A DNA stretch of 64,000 nt from Streptomyces guryensis (GTDB taxonomy: Bacteria > Actinomycetota > Actinomycetes > Streptomycetales > Streptomycetaceae). This document shows positions 16,987 through 25,269 of the stretch, one piece after another; the stretch's first letter is position 1, and each line of letters starts with the position of its first letter. The position numbers were made by a program, and so were the translations under genes. The notes under the pieces were generated by a model, which was not told the origin of the DNA, ran no database searches, and saw only the letters and a list, made by a program, of their open reading frames with translations. The stretch is taken from NCBI RefSeq assembly GCF_021261325.1, contig NZ_JAJSBI010000001.1, positions 496,001 through 560,000 of the forward strand, written 5' to 3'.

Positions 16987-17012
16987 CTTCCGTAGAATTA
17001 TCTTCCATGGAC
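16987..17012 (-). promoter_or_regulatory. MarR promoter/operator, copy B
   Basis: Read on the minus strand it has GATAAT as -10 and GGAAG as ribosome site, within the pattern TCCATGGAAG-N3-ATTCTACGGAA that copy A at 15101-15127 also matches. The inner AGA-N4-TCT is a short inverted repeat. Confidence 0.65.
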
Positions 17013-17109
17013 AGTTAATTGTAGGCTGCTGCCATCCCCGTCCTGCGGACTGGAGTTACCGCCCCGGGCGGCCCGACCTGGTTGCGGAGTTCCCTGTCGA
17101 CGAGCAGCC

Positions 17110-17626
17110 GTCCAGGGGTGGCTACCCGTCACGCCCTTCCAGCAGAGCATGTGGCCGAGCAGCGGATGCCGCCGCATTGTGCACGGCCCAGAGCGAGACG
17201 GTGCGCGCCTGAGGGTCGAAATGGACGCCGCCTGCGGCATGTCGGTGAGTACAGGGGTGGCTGGCGACGCGACGATCAGGTCGAGCAGGCCGGGGCCGGC
17301 GGCGAGGTGCTCGATGGGTTCCCAGTCGCTGCCCCAGGCGCGAACGCTTCCGTCAGGCAGGCGCAGGCAGGCGACGGAGCAGGGCTCGGTGTACTGAGCA
17401 GGATTCGGCGGTCGTGGTCGACGAGTGCGGCGCCCTCGCACCACACGTCGTCGAGCCATTCGTCGATCTCCCGGTTGGCGCGGAAGCAGCGTGTCGCCGC
17501 GACCGGACCGGGCAGCAGATCGTCGACCACCCGGTGGGCGGCCCAGTGCGAGTAGTACCGCTGCCAGGCGCCGTTGTCGACCACCACGTACTGCGCTCGT
17601 GCTCCCGTGACCAGCGAGGCTCGCGC
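17110..17626 (-). pseudogene. Decayed hypothetical protein gene
   Basis: Coding-like segments in changing frames: ARAQYVVVDNGAWQRYYSHW, then DDVWCEGAALVDHDRRILL, then LRLPDGSVRAWGSDWEPIEH in a second frame, and DPQARTVSLWAVHNAAASAA in a third. The position where an ATG would be expected reads ACG (GTC-ACG-GGA-GCA-CGA). It resembles a Streptomyces protein of unknown function that starts GTRAQYVV. At least two frameshifts make it non-functional. Confidence 0.6.
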
Positions 17627-17685
17627 CGCTGTGACGCCTGCTTGGCATCGCCGCCAAGGTAGCGCCCAAGAACACCTGTTGCGGG

Positions 17686-18651
17686 TCAGGACGTTGGTGA
17701 CGGCGCATAGTGGTGGGCAAGATTGGTGGCGAGGTCGCGGAGGTGAGCCCTGGCTTCGGCGGGACCGTGCACAGTGATGGCGCTCCCGAACGGCAGTAGT
17801 GCTCGCACGTCCTCCAGATGCAGGAAGCGGATCGTCACCTTGTGGCCGGTGGCGGATTCTTCATGGTCGTCCCGGACGAGTCGTGGGCCGAAGATCCGTT
17901 GCGCTCGCTCGATCTGGGTCTGGTCGATGGTGGCGCTGACCTCTATCGCGTGGTTGTGTTCCCACTGATCGATGAGCGCGGCAGCGACGGTGGCCAGGGT
18001 CTGGCTCTGACGGATCCGTCGTGGCTGGTCGACTTCTTTCCACGTCGTGATCCGTTCGAGTCGGTACATCCGTGGCACTCGGGCGCAGTCGGCAACGAGG
18101 TACCAGATGCCGGCCTTGGCGAACAGCCCGTAGGGATCCACGACCAGGTCGCGTGGGCATGACTCGCGTGGGCTGTCGTACTCGATCCGTAGCCGGCGAC
18201 CTCGCCGCACTACACCGATCAGCGAAGCCGGAGTCGTGCCGGAAGCTCGTGCCTGACGCCAGGGACGGCTGTCCACGTGCACTACGTCGGTGAGCGGCAG
18301 GAGGTCATGAACTCGACGTGGCTGTGCAGCGGCGATCTTGGAGAGCGCGCGCCGGCTTTCGGCCGATGCGTCGAGCTCCGCACGTTGCCTCTCATCCAGC
18401 CCGGTGAGCGACAGATGATCACGCTCGCCCGGTGTGAGTCGCGTGAGGTCGAGCCCGGACCCGGGCAGCATGGTCACGCCTCCGAGGCGGCCCCGGTGTG
18501 CGGTCACCGGCAGACCGGCGTCGCGAAGCCAGTTCAGGTCCCGGGTGATGGTTCGAAGGGACACCCCGAGCGCTGAGGCGAGTTCCTGTGTGGTCACCGC
18601 ATCCCTCGATTCGAGGAGCAGCATCAGCGTGAAGAAGCGGTCTGGGGTCAC
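17686..18651 (-). CDS. WYL-domain transcriptional regulator (DeoR-like HTH)
   Basis: A 321-residue regulator. The N-terminal winged helix-turn-helix (about 1-55) contains TQELASALGVSLRTITRDLNWL, and the middle WYL domain contains GRRLRIEYDSP, VDPYGLFAKAGIWYLVADC and MYRLERI. A C-terminal WCX extension follows to PFGSAITVHGP. The GTG at 18651 starts it. WYL proteins sense small ligands or nucleic acids. The gene is divergent from a VOC dioxygenase-like gene, with a four-unit heptamer repeat between them, so that gene is its likely target. Confidence 0.92.
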   Translation of the reverse strand: MTPDRFFTLMLLLESRDAVTTQELASALGVSLRTITRDLNWLRDAGLPVTAHRGRLGGVTMLPGSGLDLTRLTPGERDHLSLTGLDERQRAELDASAESRRALSKIAAAQPRRVHDLLPLTDVVHVDSRPWRQARASGTTPASLIGVVRRGRRLRIEYDSPRESCPRDLVVDPYGLFAKAGIWYLVADCARVPRMYRLERITTWKEVDQPRRIRQSQTLATVAAALIDQWEHNHAIEVSATIDQTQIERAQRIFGPRLVRDDHEESATGHKVTIRFLHLEDVRALLPFGSAITVHGPAEARAHLRDLATNLAHHYAPSPTS

Positions 18652-18716
18652 CCCCCAATTTTTTCAGGAATTGCGACACGATGCGGCGCATATCCCGTTC
18701 AGGCTGGTGGGTGCGT

Positions 18717-18744
18717 ACCTATGACCTACGACCTACGACCTGCG
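18717..18744. promoter_or_regulatory. Four tandem heptamers between the WYL and VOC genes
   Basis: Consecutive units ACCTATG, ACCTACG, ACCTACG and ACCTGCG. The array ends just before the VOC ribosome site and is a candidate binding site for the divergent WYL regulator. Confidence 0.6.
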
Positions 18745-18757
18745 AAAAGGAATGACC

Positions 18758-19123
18758 ATGACCAGATCCGTCGTGTCCATCGTCTACGTGAACGACGCTC
18801 CCGCCGCAGCTCGTTTCTACGGCGGCCTCCTCGGCATGAGCCCCTCGTTCGAGACTTCGGGATACATCACCTTCGACCTCGGGCCGGGCGCTGACCTCGG
18901 TCTGTGGTCTGGCCAGTTCGAGGATCTGTCACCGGACGTCCCGCGCACCAGTGAGGTTTGCCTGGCCATTGACGGTGGACCCGACGAGCTCAACGCGACC
19001 TTTGAGCAGTGGAATTCCAAGGGGGTCACGATCCTGCGCGAGCCTCATGACGCGGGGTTCGGGCTGACCTTCCTCGCAGCCGATCCTGACGGGAACCGTA
19101 TCCGCGTCGCACCGCGGGGCTGA
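18758..19123 (+). CDS. VOC superfamily (glyoxalase/bleomycin-resistance fold) protein
   Basis: A 121-residue protein with two VOC beta-alpha-beta modules: SIVYVNDAPAAARFYGGLLG, then a C-terminal module ending GLTFLAADPDGNRIRVAP. I chose the second ATG of ATGACCATG because AAGGA directly abuts the first ATG and is well spaced for the second. The metal ligands expected of glyoxalase I are only partly present, so the activity (isomerase, dioxygenase or drug binding) is open. The divergent WYL regulator probably controls it. Confidence 0.82.
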   Translation: MTRSVVSIVYVNDAPAAARFYGGLLGMSPSFETSGYITFDLGPGADLGLWSGQFEDLSPDVPRTSEVCLAIDGGPDELNATFEQWNSKGVTILREPHDAGFGLTFLAADPDGNRIRVAPRG

Positions 19124-19191
19124 AAGGCCGCAATGCGGCAGGCGCGCACGAGTAGGTGTCGCGCCTGCCGTCGTCTGACTTCGAGAGGGCG

Positions 19192-19540
19192 ACGAGTGCC
19201 CCACGGAATGCGCCCCTGAGCGTCGAGGGCCGTGGGCGGCTCGTGAAGCGGTGCCAGACACGTCCCATCGCCCACGTCGCCGCTGAGATGGGCATCTGCC
19301 GCGCATGCGCGGGCAAGTGGGTCAATCGCCGGCGGCTGCACGGTGATGCGGGATTGCAGGACCGGCCGTCGAGTCCGCACCGGAGTCCGAACGCGACACC
19401 GGCATGGGTGATCGAGCAGATCGAGTCCTGGCGCCGCGAGCAAAAGTGGTCCGCGCGCAACGGGTCGCCGACGAACTTGTGAGTATCGGGTTTGTGATCA
19501 ACCGGCGAACGGAAACGTCTCATCAGGGGTACGGATTCAG
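19192..19540 (+). mobile_element. IS481-type transposase remnant
   Basis: The frame reads RNAPLSVEGRGRLVKRC, TRPIAHVAAEMGI and ACAGKWVNRRRLHGDAGLQD, the N-terminal helix-turn-helix of an IS481-family DDE transposase. It continues to WRREQKWSARN and then shifts frame near 19455 to RVADELVSIGFVINRRT. The catalytic DDE core (about 200 residues) is absent. No terminal inverted repeats were recognised. This is a dead fragment. Confidence 0.75.
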
Positions 19541-19836
19541 GACGTTGGCCCGCGGGGCTGTATCCGCTGTTCGTGAGTTCAACTCCGTTGCCATCGGCGT
19601 TAGTTGAGGTCGCTTTGACCTGCGCAGACGTATCAGCCCGCGGCTGGAGGAGGGCGTCGTGGGTGGGCTGCGCGAGCGACTGGACGTCGAATTCTGGACG
19701 CTGGCTGGACGCGAGGATCCAAGAGTGGTGCCGTCCGGTGCCCCCTGGGTGTCGGGAGACGGTCCGGGCCATCGCGGACTGACCGCCAGGCGGCGGGCCG
19801 GTCAGTAGCTCGTTGCCCGTCGGTACCGCGTGAGTT
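19541..19836. other. Gene-free stretch between transposase remnant and vapC
   Basis: No frame has a credible start and coding bias. It is probably the leftover of the insertion and its deletion. Confidence 0.4.
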
Positions 19837-20250
19837 CTACTGCCTGAGGTCGATCGTGCGGACCGGCTGCCCTGTTGTGCGGGCGATGCTGTCGAAGTCG
19901 CGGTCGTAGTGGAGGAGGGTGAGCCCTGCTTCTTCCGCGGCTGCGGCCACCAGGAGGTCGACGGGGCCCGCGCTGCGGTGTTCTCCCTTGGCGGTCAGTT
20001 GTTCCTGGATGATGCGGGAGCGGCGGTAGACGCCGTCGGGCATGGGGCACCAGGCGTAGTGGGCGTCGAGGGCTGCTTTCAAGCGGGTGCGGTCCGTGAC
20101 GGAACGTGCCGAGAAGAGGACTTCCAGTTCGGTGAGGTCGCAGATCGCGACGAGGCCGGCGGCGATCCTGTCGTCCCATTGGGTGGTGTTCTGGCGTAGC
20201 AGGACGCGGGCGAGGGCGGAGGTGTCGATGAGGTAGTCGGCGACGGTCAC
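19837..20250 (-). CDS. vapC: PIN-domain toxin, VapC type
   Basis: A 137-residue ribonuclease toxin. The PIN acidic residues are in YLIDTSALARVL (first Asp), the Glu in DLTELEVLFSA, and Asp in SAGPVDLLVAAAAEEAG and LLHYDRDFD. Such toxins cut tRNA or rRNA when free of the antitoxin. The GTG start overlaps the antitoxin TGA by four bases (GTGA), giving coupled translation. Confidence 0.93.
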   Translation of the reverse strand: MTVADYLIDTSALARVLLRQNTTQWDDRIAAGLVAICDLTELEVLFSARSVTDRTRLKAALDAHYAWCPMPDGVYRRSRIIQEQLTAKGEHRSAGPVDLLVAAAAEEAGLTLLHYDRDFDSIARTTGQPVRTIDLRQ

Positions 20251-20510
20251 TCGTGTGCTCCGGCGGCGTGGTCGTCGGGTGCCGCGCCCGCGCTCGTGGG
20301 GCGGTATGCGCGCTTGTCCAGCAGCAGGTCGATGTCCAGAGCGCCCTCAGTCACCAGTTCGCGGGCTTCGTCGAGTGCCCGCAGACGCCGGTAGCGGGCC
20401 GTGACTTCCCGCAGTGCGGTGTTGATGGTGTCGCGTTTGGTAGAGGTGCCGAGTTCTTTGGCTGCTTCCTCCAGCGCCTCGTCGTCGAGATCGATGACCG
20501 TGCGACTCAT
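20247..20510 (-). CDS. vapB: VapB-type antitoxin
   Basis: An 87-residue ribbon-helix-helix protein. The N-terminal MSRTVIDLDDEALEEAAKEL and KRDTINTALREV form the DNA-binding fold, and the C-terminal half, with ALDIDLLLDK, would wrap the toxin. AAGGAGG lies 6 bases before the ATG. The promoter (TATACT as -10) overlaps palindromic sequences that would allow autoregulation by the VapBC complex. Confidence 0.9.
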   Translation of the reverse strand: MSRTVIDLDDEALEEAAKELGTSTKRDTINTALREVTARYRRLRALDEARELVTEGALDIDLLLDKRAYRPTSAGAAPDDHAAGAHE

Positions 20511-20530
20511 GGTGGCCTCCTTCCGCTGGA

Positions 20531-20559
20531 GTATATCAGGTGAAGTGTATCACGATACA
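20531..20559. promoter_or_regulatory. vapBC operator region
   Basis: TGTATC-AC-GATACA (20546-20559) is a 6-2-6 inverted repeat, with a further half-site-like GTATATC at 20531-20537. Both cover the expected -10 region of vapB. Confidence 0.6.
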
Positions 20560-20685
20560 AGATCGTTTATATATTCCCGGACGCGGGGCCGCAACCGTTC
20601 GCGTGGGCCAGGAACTGGCCGATCGGCGGGGCGTGGACACCGGACAGGCCCTGGCGGATTGAGGGGATGTTCCAGATGGAGGCCG

Positions 20686-20838
20686 TTATTTCTTGAGCCA
20701 GACAGCGTGGTCGGGTTCCAGCAATCCGTCTTCGCCGGGACCGGTGGCCAGAAGGACCGTGGTGCGGTCGGGCGGCATCTCTTCCAGGCCGGTCTTCTTC
20801 TGGCGACCCGGGAGTCGGCCACCTGAACGGTGATTCAC
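20686..20838 (-). CDS. Possible small protein or gene fragment, 50 residues
   Basis: GTG 20838 to TAA 20686. The product ends ATGPGEDGLLEPDHAVWLKK. Codon use is Streptomyces-like in the second half. An inner ATG at 20778 is preceded by GGAAGAG and gives 30 residues. I do not recognise it. It may be the tail of a deleted gene. Confidence 0.25.
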   Translation of the reverse strand: MNHRSGGRLPGRQKKTGLEEMPPDRTTVLLATGPGEDGLLEPDHAVWLKK

Positions 20839-20919
20839 TTCGCCTGAGGCGCGAGGTAGGCGCGGCCGGTATTGCTGTCGGTCATCAGGGGGGCGTTGTC
20901 GCTGTGTCCACCAGGAAGG

Positions 20920-21738
20920 TCAGGCGGCGGGCAGGCGGTTGAGCCTGCGCAGCTGCTGGTCGAACATGCGGGAGGGGACCATGCGGCGCATCGTGCGGAC
21001 GCGTCCGGTGATGGCGCCTGCGGTGTAGCGCAGCTTGGGCTTGGCGTCGGTCGCGGCGGCGACGATCTCCTTGGCGACGACGGAAGGGTCGTCGCCGTCC
21101 CTGACCGCCTGGGCCATGTACTCCTCGAAGACGTGCCGTTGGTGGGCGTAGACGTCCAGGGGCCGGTCGGGGCGGACGCTGGCGGCGTCGAACGCGGTGC
21201 TGGTCCAGGCGGGTTCGATGAGCAGGACCCGCACGCCGTGCTCGCGGACCTCATGGTCGACGGACTCGGAGTAGCCCTCGACGGCGTGCTTGGAAGCGGC
21301 GTAGACGGCCATGTAGGGCTGCGGCATGAACCCGACGATGGACGAGATGTTGATGACGCGTCCGCTGCGCTGGGCGCGCATGTGGGGCAGGACGGCGTTG
21401 GTCATGCGGATGACGCCGAGGACGTTGATGTCGAAGAGGCCCTGCGCCTGCGCGGCGGAGGACTCCTCGGCGGCGCCCGCCGAGCCGATGCCGGCGTTGT
21501 TGACCAGGACGTCGATGCGTCCGAACCGGTCGATCACCTCTCCGACCGCAGCGGTGACCGAAGTGTCGCTGGTGACGTCGAGGTCGAGGAAGGTCACGCC
21601 CTTGAGCGGGGTGACGTGCGCGGTGTTGCGGCTGGTGCCGACCACCTCGTGGCCCGCCGCCGCCAGCGCGAGGGCGGCCGCCTTTCCGATGCCGGAGGAC
21701 GCGCCCGTCACGAGGGCTACCGGTCGTGTCGTGGCCAT
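20920..21738 (-). CDS. Short-chain dehydrogenase/reductase (SDR)
   Basis: A 272-residue classical-type SDR using NAD(P)H. Motifs: TGASSGIGKAA (cofactor glycine motif, about 12-22), DLDVTSD, NNAGIG, catalytic Ser in NISSIVG, catalytic Tyr-Lys in YAASKHA, and PAWTST after the active site. I chose the ATG at 21738, 6 bases after AAGGAG. The substrate is unknown. The gene is divergent from a TetR regulator that probably controls it. Confidence 0.92.
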   Translation of the reverse strand: MATTRPVALVTGASSGIGKAAALALAAAGHEVVGTSRNTAHVTPLKGVTFLDLDVTSDTSVTAAVGEVIDRFGRIDVLVNNAGIGSAGAAEESSAAQAQGLFDINVLGVIRMTNAVLPHMRAQRSGRVINISSIVGFMPQPYMAVYAASKHAVEGYSESVDHEVREHGVRVLLIEPAWTSTAFDAASVRPDRPLDVYAHQRHVFEEYMAQAVRDGDDPSVVAKEIVAAATDAKPKLRYTAGAITGRVRTMRRMVPSRMFDQQLRRLNRLPAA

Positions 21739-21839
21739 TGTGGGCTCCTTGGTCATGGGTTGATGTCGTCCTTGCGGTGAGTGAGTGATCGCGGTGCCGG
21801 TGGCGAGCGATCCTCAATCGGTTTCACCAATGTATCAGT

Positions 21840-21866
21840 TTCTTGGCTAGTGGCAACACTAAAGAA
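21840..21866. promoter_or_regulatory. Putative TetR operator between SDR and tetR
   Basis: TTCTT-N3-TAGTG-GCAA-CACTA-A-AGAA, an interrupted inverted repeat in the AT-rich divergent promoter region. Confidence 0.55.
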
Positions 21867-21941
21867 TCAATTAACTATGTACCGGTAGCATTCACGTATC
21901 CTCTACAGGGGACCGGGTAGTGAACAAGACAGGAGACAGGC

Positions 21942-22520
21942 ATGGGCCGAGCACTGCGGGCAGACGCCGAGCGCAGCGTGCGCGCGATTCTCGAGGCGGC
22001 CGAGCGGGTCTTCGCCCAGGACGCCGGCGCCTCCATGGAGCAGGTCGCCGAAGCGGCAGGGCTGACCAGGATCACTGTTCACCGTCGGTTCGCGAACCGA
22101 CAGGCGCTGCTGGAGGCCCTCGCCGTCTCCGCGAAGGAGCAGCTCATCGATGCCATCGAGGAAGCCCGGCCGCAAGCCGCTCCCGCACTCGTGGCGCTGC
22201 ATCGAGTGACGGCGAACGTCCTCCGGGTCAAGAACACCTGGCGCTTCACCCTCAGTCACGCCACCGCCCACACCCCCGCCGCAGCCTCCCTCTGGGACGA
22301 GATCGACGGCCACACGGTCAACCTCATGAACCGGGCGCAGCGCGAGGGGTTGATCGCCACGGACGCAGACCTGGCGTGGACGCGACAGGTGTACTACGCC
22401 CTCCTCAGCGAGGCCATCAACAGGCCCGGCGCAGAGCAGGGTCCCGCCGCGCAGGACCCGGACGCACTGGCCACGCTCGTCATCGAGACACTCCTGCACG
22501 GCGCGGGGCCCCGCAGCTGA
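21942..22520 (+). CDS. TetR-family transcriptional regulator
   Basis: A 192-residue regulator. The N-terminal helix-turn-helix runs from AILEAAERVFAQDAGASMEQ to EAAGLTRITVHRRFANRQAL, followed by an all-helical ligand/dimer domain. AGGAGA lies 6 bases before the ATG. It is divergent from the SDR gene with an inverted repeat between, the classic repressor/target layout. A strong hairpin ends the transcript at 22563-22592. Confidence 0.93.
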   Translation: MGRALRADAERSVRAILEAAERVFAQDAGASMEQVAEAAGLTRITVHRRFANRQALLEALAVSAKEQLIDAIEEARPQAAPALVALHRVTANVLRVKNTWRFTLSHATAHTPAAASLWDEIDGHTVNLMNRAQREGLIATDADLAWTRQVYYALLSEAINRPGAEQGPAAQDPDALATLVIETLLHGAGPRS

Positions 22521-22562
22521 GTCGCACGGCTCGACAGAACGCGGAAACCAACGATCGGCTGC

Positions 22563-22592
22563 GAGCGCCGCCGAAGCCTGTCGGCGGCGCTC
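22563..22592 (+). terminator. Terminator after tetR
   Basis: GAGCGCCGCC pairs perfectly with GGCGGCGCTC around a 10-base loop; there is no long T-run, which is normal for Streptomyces. Confidence 0.7.
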
Positions 22593-23079
22593 ACGCTTTC
22601 CCAGTTCGGCGGGCGGGGCCACGTCGACGTGGGCCCAGCCGGGGACGATCACGGTGTCGGCGCGCTGGAGTGGTCGAGGCCGGTGGTCGGGCTCCAGAAC
22701 GGAACCGGCCGAAGGGTACGACGTCGGGTCCGCGTGAGCCGTGTTTCTGCCCGGCTTTGCTGTGTGGCGGCGTTCTCCGCCGAGTCGGCAGTGTGTGGCG
22801 GCTCGGGGCGTGCCATACGGCGATCGTCTTGGGGTGCCGACGGACCCGCTCCTCGACGCGAGCTCAGGTGGAGAGAGGCCCGCGGCTTCCTCGGTCGGCC
22901 ACAGCCTCCGCAGGGATCGCCCCGAGCGACGGTCCCGCAGGACGCGCCCGTTCTTCGTGCCAAAGGGATGCCGCCCACGGCGCGGGGCGAAGTGACCTTG
23001 TCATCAGCGGCAGACGGACCCCTCGCGAGCAGGGGAGTTCCGGAACTCCGGCCCGGCGCTCGCGACAGGGAAGGGTCGT
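22593..23079. other. Gene-free stretch
   Basis: Frames are open on both strands, but I see no start with ribosome site, no domain and no repeat. Possible remnants of older genes. Confidence 0.4.
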
Positions 23080-23105
23080 ACGCCCTCGGCCTACGCCGAG
23101 GGCGT
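23080..23105. terminator. Hairpin terminator after the lipoprotein gene
   Basis: ACGCCCTCGGC pairs with GCCGAGGGCGT around CTAC: an 11-bp perfect stem just beyond the stop of the minus-strand lipoprotein gene. Confidence 0.75.
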
Positions 23106-23125
23106 CGCGGTCGGCTTTGCGGCGG

Positions 23126-23677
23126 TCAGTAGCCGTTGCTGCTTCCCGACCCGCTTGAGGAGGGGCTGGGCGCGGGGCTGGTGATCGCGGCGCCGCTCGG
23201 GCTGACCACGTACCAGGTGCCTCCGAAGGCCGTGCTGCCCTGGCCGGTGGTGTCGCCAGGCTTGGCGTCCTGGGAGAAGCGGTAGAGGGGGTGGCCGTTG
23301 TAGGTGACCTGGGTGGTGTGGTCCTTCCGGGAGGTGGTGCCGACCATGGTGGAGTTCAGGCCGTTGGCGCTCGGGTGCCCGGTGGTGGTGTCGGGTGGCC
23401 ATGCCTGGGCGCAGCTGTCGTAGCAGTGCGAGGTGGTGCCGCTGTCGGCCTGGAACAGGTACAGGGTCCGGCCGGTTCCGTCGACGAGGATCCGGCCCAG
23501 GGAGGAGGTGTGTGCCTGCAGTGTGCCGACTCCGCCGGTGGCGGGCGCCGAGCTGCTGGACGGGGGCGATGCGCTGGTGGGTGGAGACGATGAGCTGGTG
23601 GTGCCGGAGCTTCCGCATCCGACAGCGAAGGCCGCGACGGCGGTCGCGGCCGCGGTGATGGTGGCAGCGCGGTTCAT
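23126..23677 (-). CDS. COG4315-type lipoprotein with YxFxxD repeats
   Basis: A 183-residue lipoprotein. The signal peptide MNRAATITAAATAVAAFA ends in lipobox AVGC, so the mature protein is anchored by Cys near residue 21. A Ser/Thr/Pro linker follows. The core holds the family motifs LYLFQADS with CYDSCAQAWPP, and a second half with GHPLYRFSQDAKPGDTTGQG. The function of this family is unknown. AGAGGA precedes the ATG. The C-terminal tail is Ser/Gly-rich. Confidence 0.88.
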   Translation of the reverse strand: MNRAATITAAATAVAAFAVGCGSSGTTSSSSPPTSASPPSSSSAPATGGVGTLQAHTSSLGRILVDGTGRTLYLFQADSGTTSHCYDSCAQAWPPDTTTGHPSANGLNSTMVGTTSRKDHTTQVTYNGHPLYRFSQDAKPGDTTGQGSTAFGGTWYVVSPSGAAITSPAPSPSSSGSGSSNGY

Positions 23678-23985
23678 GACGGTTCCTCTTTCCGCTGGGG
23701 CATCCTGCCGCGACGCATGAAGCAGGGCTGGTCCACGGGTCCGACGCGGGGCGGGTCTGTAGTTCGGTCCGTAGTTCGATACGTCTGGTACACGGTTTTG
23801 ATTCACTTTTGTCGCTGTCGTCTTTGGCATCTTTGTAATCTTTGCCACCTTTGAGGCATTTCGTTGCCGAGTGGAGCGTCGGATGAACCTGGAGCACTCG
23901 ATGCGCGTATATCGGGTTATAGCGACCTTCCGCATGCATGCGCCTGTTCGTTCGGCAAGGGGGGCGGAGGTGGGGTGAGGGCGCG
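23678..23985. repeat. Divergent promoter region with a 9-bp periodic repeat (23821-23856)
   Basis: Four 9-base units follow one another: TCTTTGGCA, TCTTTGTAA, TCTTTGCCA and CCTTTGAGG. They lie between the lipoprotein gene and the anti-sigma-like gene. The rest of this intergenic region holds no gene that I can support. Confidence 0.6.
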
Positions 23986-24657
23986 ATGGCGTGTCGCGAG
24001 AGCCTGGCTCTTGGTGCCTACCTGCTGGGAGTGCTCGAGTCGGAGGAGTGCTCGACGGTGGAGCGGCACGTGGCCCGCTGTGCGCAGTGCCACGCCCAGC
24101 TGATGGAGCTGGCGCCGCTGGTCGGGCTGATGGAGCAGGTGCCCTTCGAGGAGCCGGGGCAGCTGGCGCAGACCGGTCCGACAACGAATGTCCCGGCCGC
24201 GGCGCCCGAGCCGGTCGGCACGGCTCAGGCCGTGTCCCGCTCCGTACGGCGTGCAAGGGTGCGCAGGCTCCTGATCGCCGGCGCACTCGCGGTCGCGGCC
24301 GCCGTCACGGGTTTCGGCGTCTATCTGAGCACGCAGAGCAGTCAACCGGCGGCAGTCCCGTCGGCGGTCACGGTCTCCGTCACCGACCCGACCACACATG
24401 TGACCGCGTCCGCCGCACTCGCCCCGGCCGTGACGGGTACGTCGATCCGGCTTCGCCTGTCAGGGCTGCCCCCTGCCGTCTGTCGACTGGTGGTGCACGC
24501 CCGCGACGGCCACACCGAGACGGCGGCCACCTGGACGTCCGGCTACGAAACCGCGGTCAGTGTCCCGGGATCGTCCGCGCTCGGCGTGCGTGACATCGCC
24601 CGCATGGACGTCGTCACCAGCTCCGGCCGACTCCTCGTCGAGCTCCGGCCCCGGTGA
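23986..24657 (+). CDS. Anti-sigma factor-like membrane protein with zinc-finger motif
   Basis: A 223-residue protein. The N-terminal ASD-type zinc motif has LGVLESEECSTVERHVARC with H-x3-C-x2-C (HVARCAQC, about 27-34). One transmembrane helix, LLIAGALAVAAAVTGFGVYL (about 97-116), is followed by an extracytoplasmic C-terminal domain. This is the RskA/ZAS anti-sigma layout. No ECF sigma gene lies next to it, which is unusual because such pairs are normally co-transcribed. The ATG at 23986 has GGTGAGG upstream. Confidence 0.82.
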   Translation: MACRESLALGAYLLGVLESEECSTVERHVARCAQCHAQLMELAPLVGLMEQVPFEEPGQLAQTGPTTNVPAAAPEPVGTAQAVSRSVRRARVRRLLIAGALAVAAAVTGFGVYLSTQSSQPAAVPSAVTVSVTDPTTHVTASAALAPAVTGTSIRLRLSGLPPAVCRLVVHARDGHTETAATWTSGYETAVSVPGSSALGVRDIARMDVVTSSGRLLVELRPR

Positions 24658-24752
24658 GCGAGGTCGACTCAGAGAGTGCGCGGTGCGGATGAACTTGCAG
24701 ATGTCCTGACTCGTACCCCTTGATGGGGGGCGGCGGACTGAGGAGGCGCCCC

Positions 24753-25262
24753 ATGAAAGTCATCGGATCCGGACCACGCGAACCGTCCCGTACGCGGCGG
24801 GTACTCGCCCTGAGCGCCTGCCTGTGGGCGCTTCGCCTGATCACCGCCGCCGGTCTGGCGGTGGACGCCTACGTGCATGCCGACCTCGCCGCGACCTACG
24901 ACCCGGTCGCCAGGACGATCAGCCAGGGCGACCTGTTCCGTATCGAGGCAGGTGCCGCGGCACTGGCGGCCGTGTTGCTGGTCCTCTTCGGCAGGCGGCC
25001 CCTCGTGTGGGCTTACGCGCTGCTGGTGGCCGCGGCCGGCCTCGCCGCGGTGCTGCTGTACCACTCCGTCGACGTCGGCACGGTCGGGCCGCTGCCCAAC
25101 ATGTACGAACCCGTCTGGTATCCGGAGAAGACCGCCTCCGCTGTCGCCGAGGCGGCCGCGACGCTCACCGCTGCCGCAGGGCTGCTCCTGGCCCTCCGCC
25201 TGCGCACGCGTTCCCGTGAAAGGGGGGCAGCCCCGGCGCCCATCGACGCGCGATCGACGTGA
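24753..25262 (+). CDS. Membrane protein with four predicted helices
   Basis: A 169-residue integral membrane protein with hydrophobic segments at about 22-40 (ALRLITAAGLAVDAYV), 61-79, 84-101 and 129-148. GAGGAGG lies 5 bases before the ATG at 24753. A charged extracellular-type loop with DLAATYDPVARTISQGDLFR follows helix 1. The family is common in Streptomyces; its function is unknown. It lies 95 bases downstream of the anti-sigma-like gene and may be co-transcribed. Confidence 0.72.
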   Translation: MKVIGSGPREPSRTRRVLALSACLWALRLITAAGLAVDAYVHADLAATYDPVARTISQGDLFRIEAGAAALAAVLLVLFGRRPLVWAYALLVAAAGLAAVLLYHSVDVGTVGPLPNMYEPVWYPEKTASAVAEAAATLTAAAGLLLALRLRTRSRERGAAPAPIDARST

Positions 25263-25269
25263 TGTCCCG

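Noticed and set aside
19573..19782. Plus-strand open frame of 69 codons
   Set aside because: No ribosome site, atypical composition, lies in the remains of the insertion.
22649..23079. Several overlapping open frames on both strands
   Set aside because: None has a ribosome site, domain or third-position GC bias that fits.
23126..24286. N-terminal extension of the lipoprotein gene through the 9-bp repeats
   Set aside because: The ATG at 23677 has a ribosome site and a signal peptide with lipobox; the extension has no coding bias.
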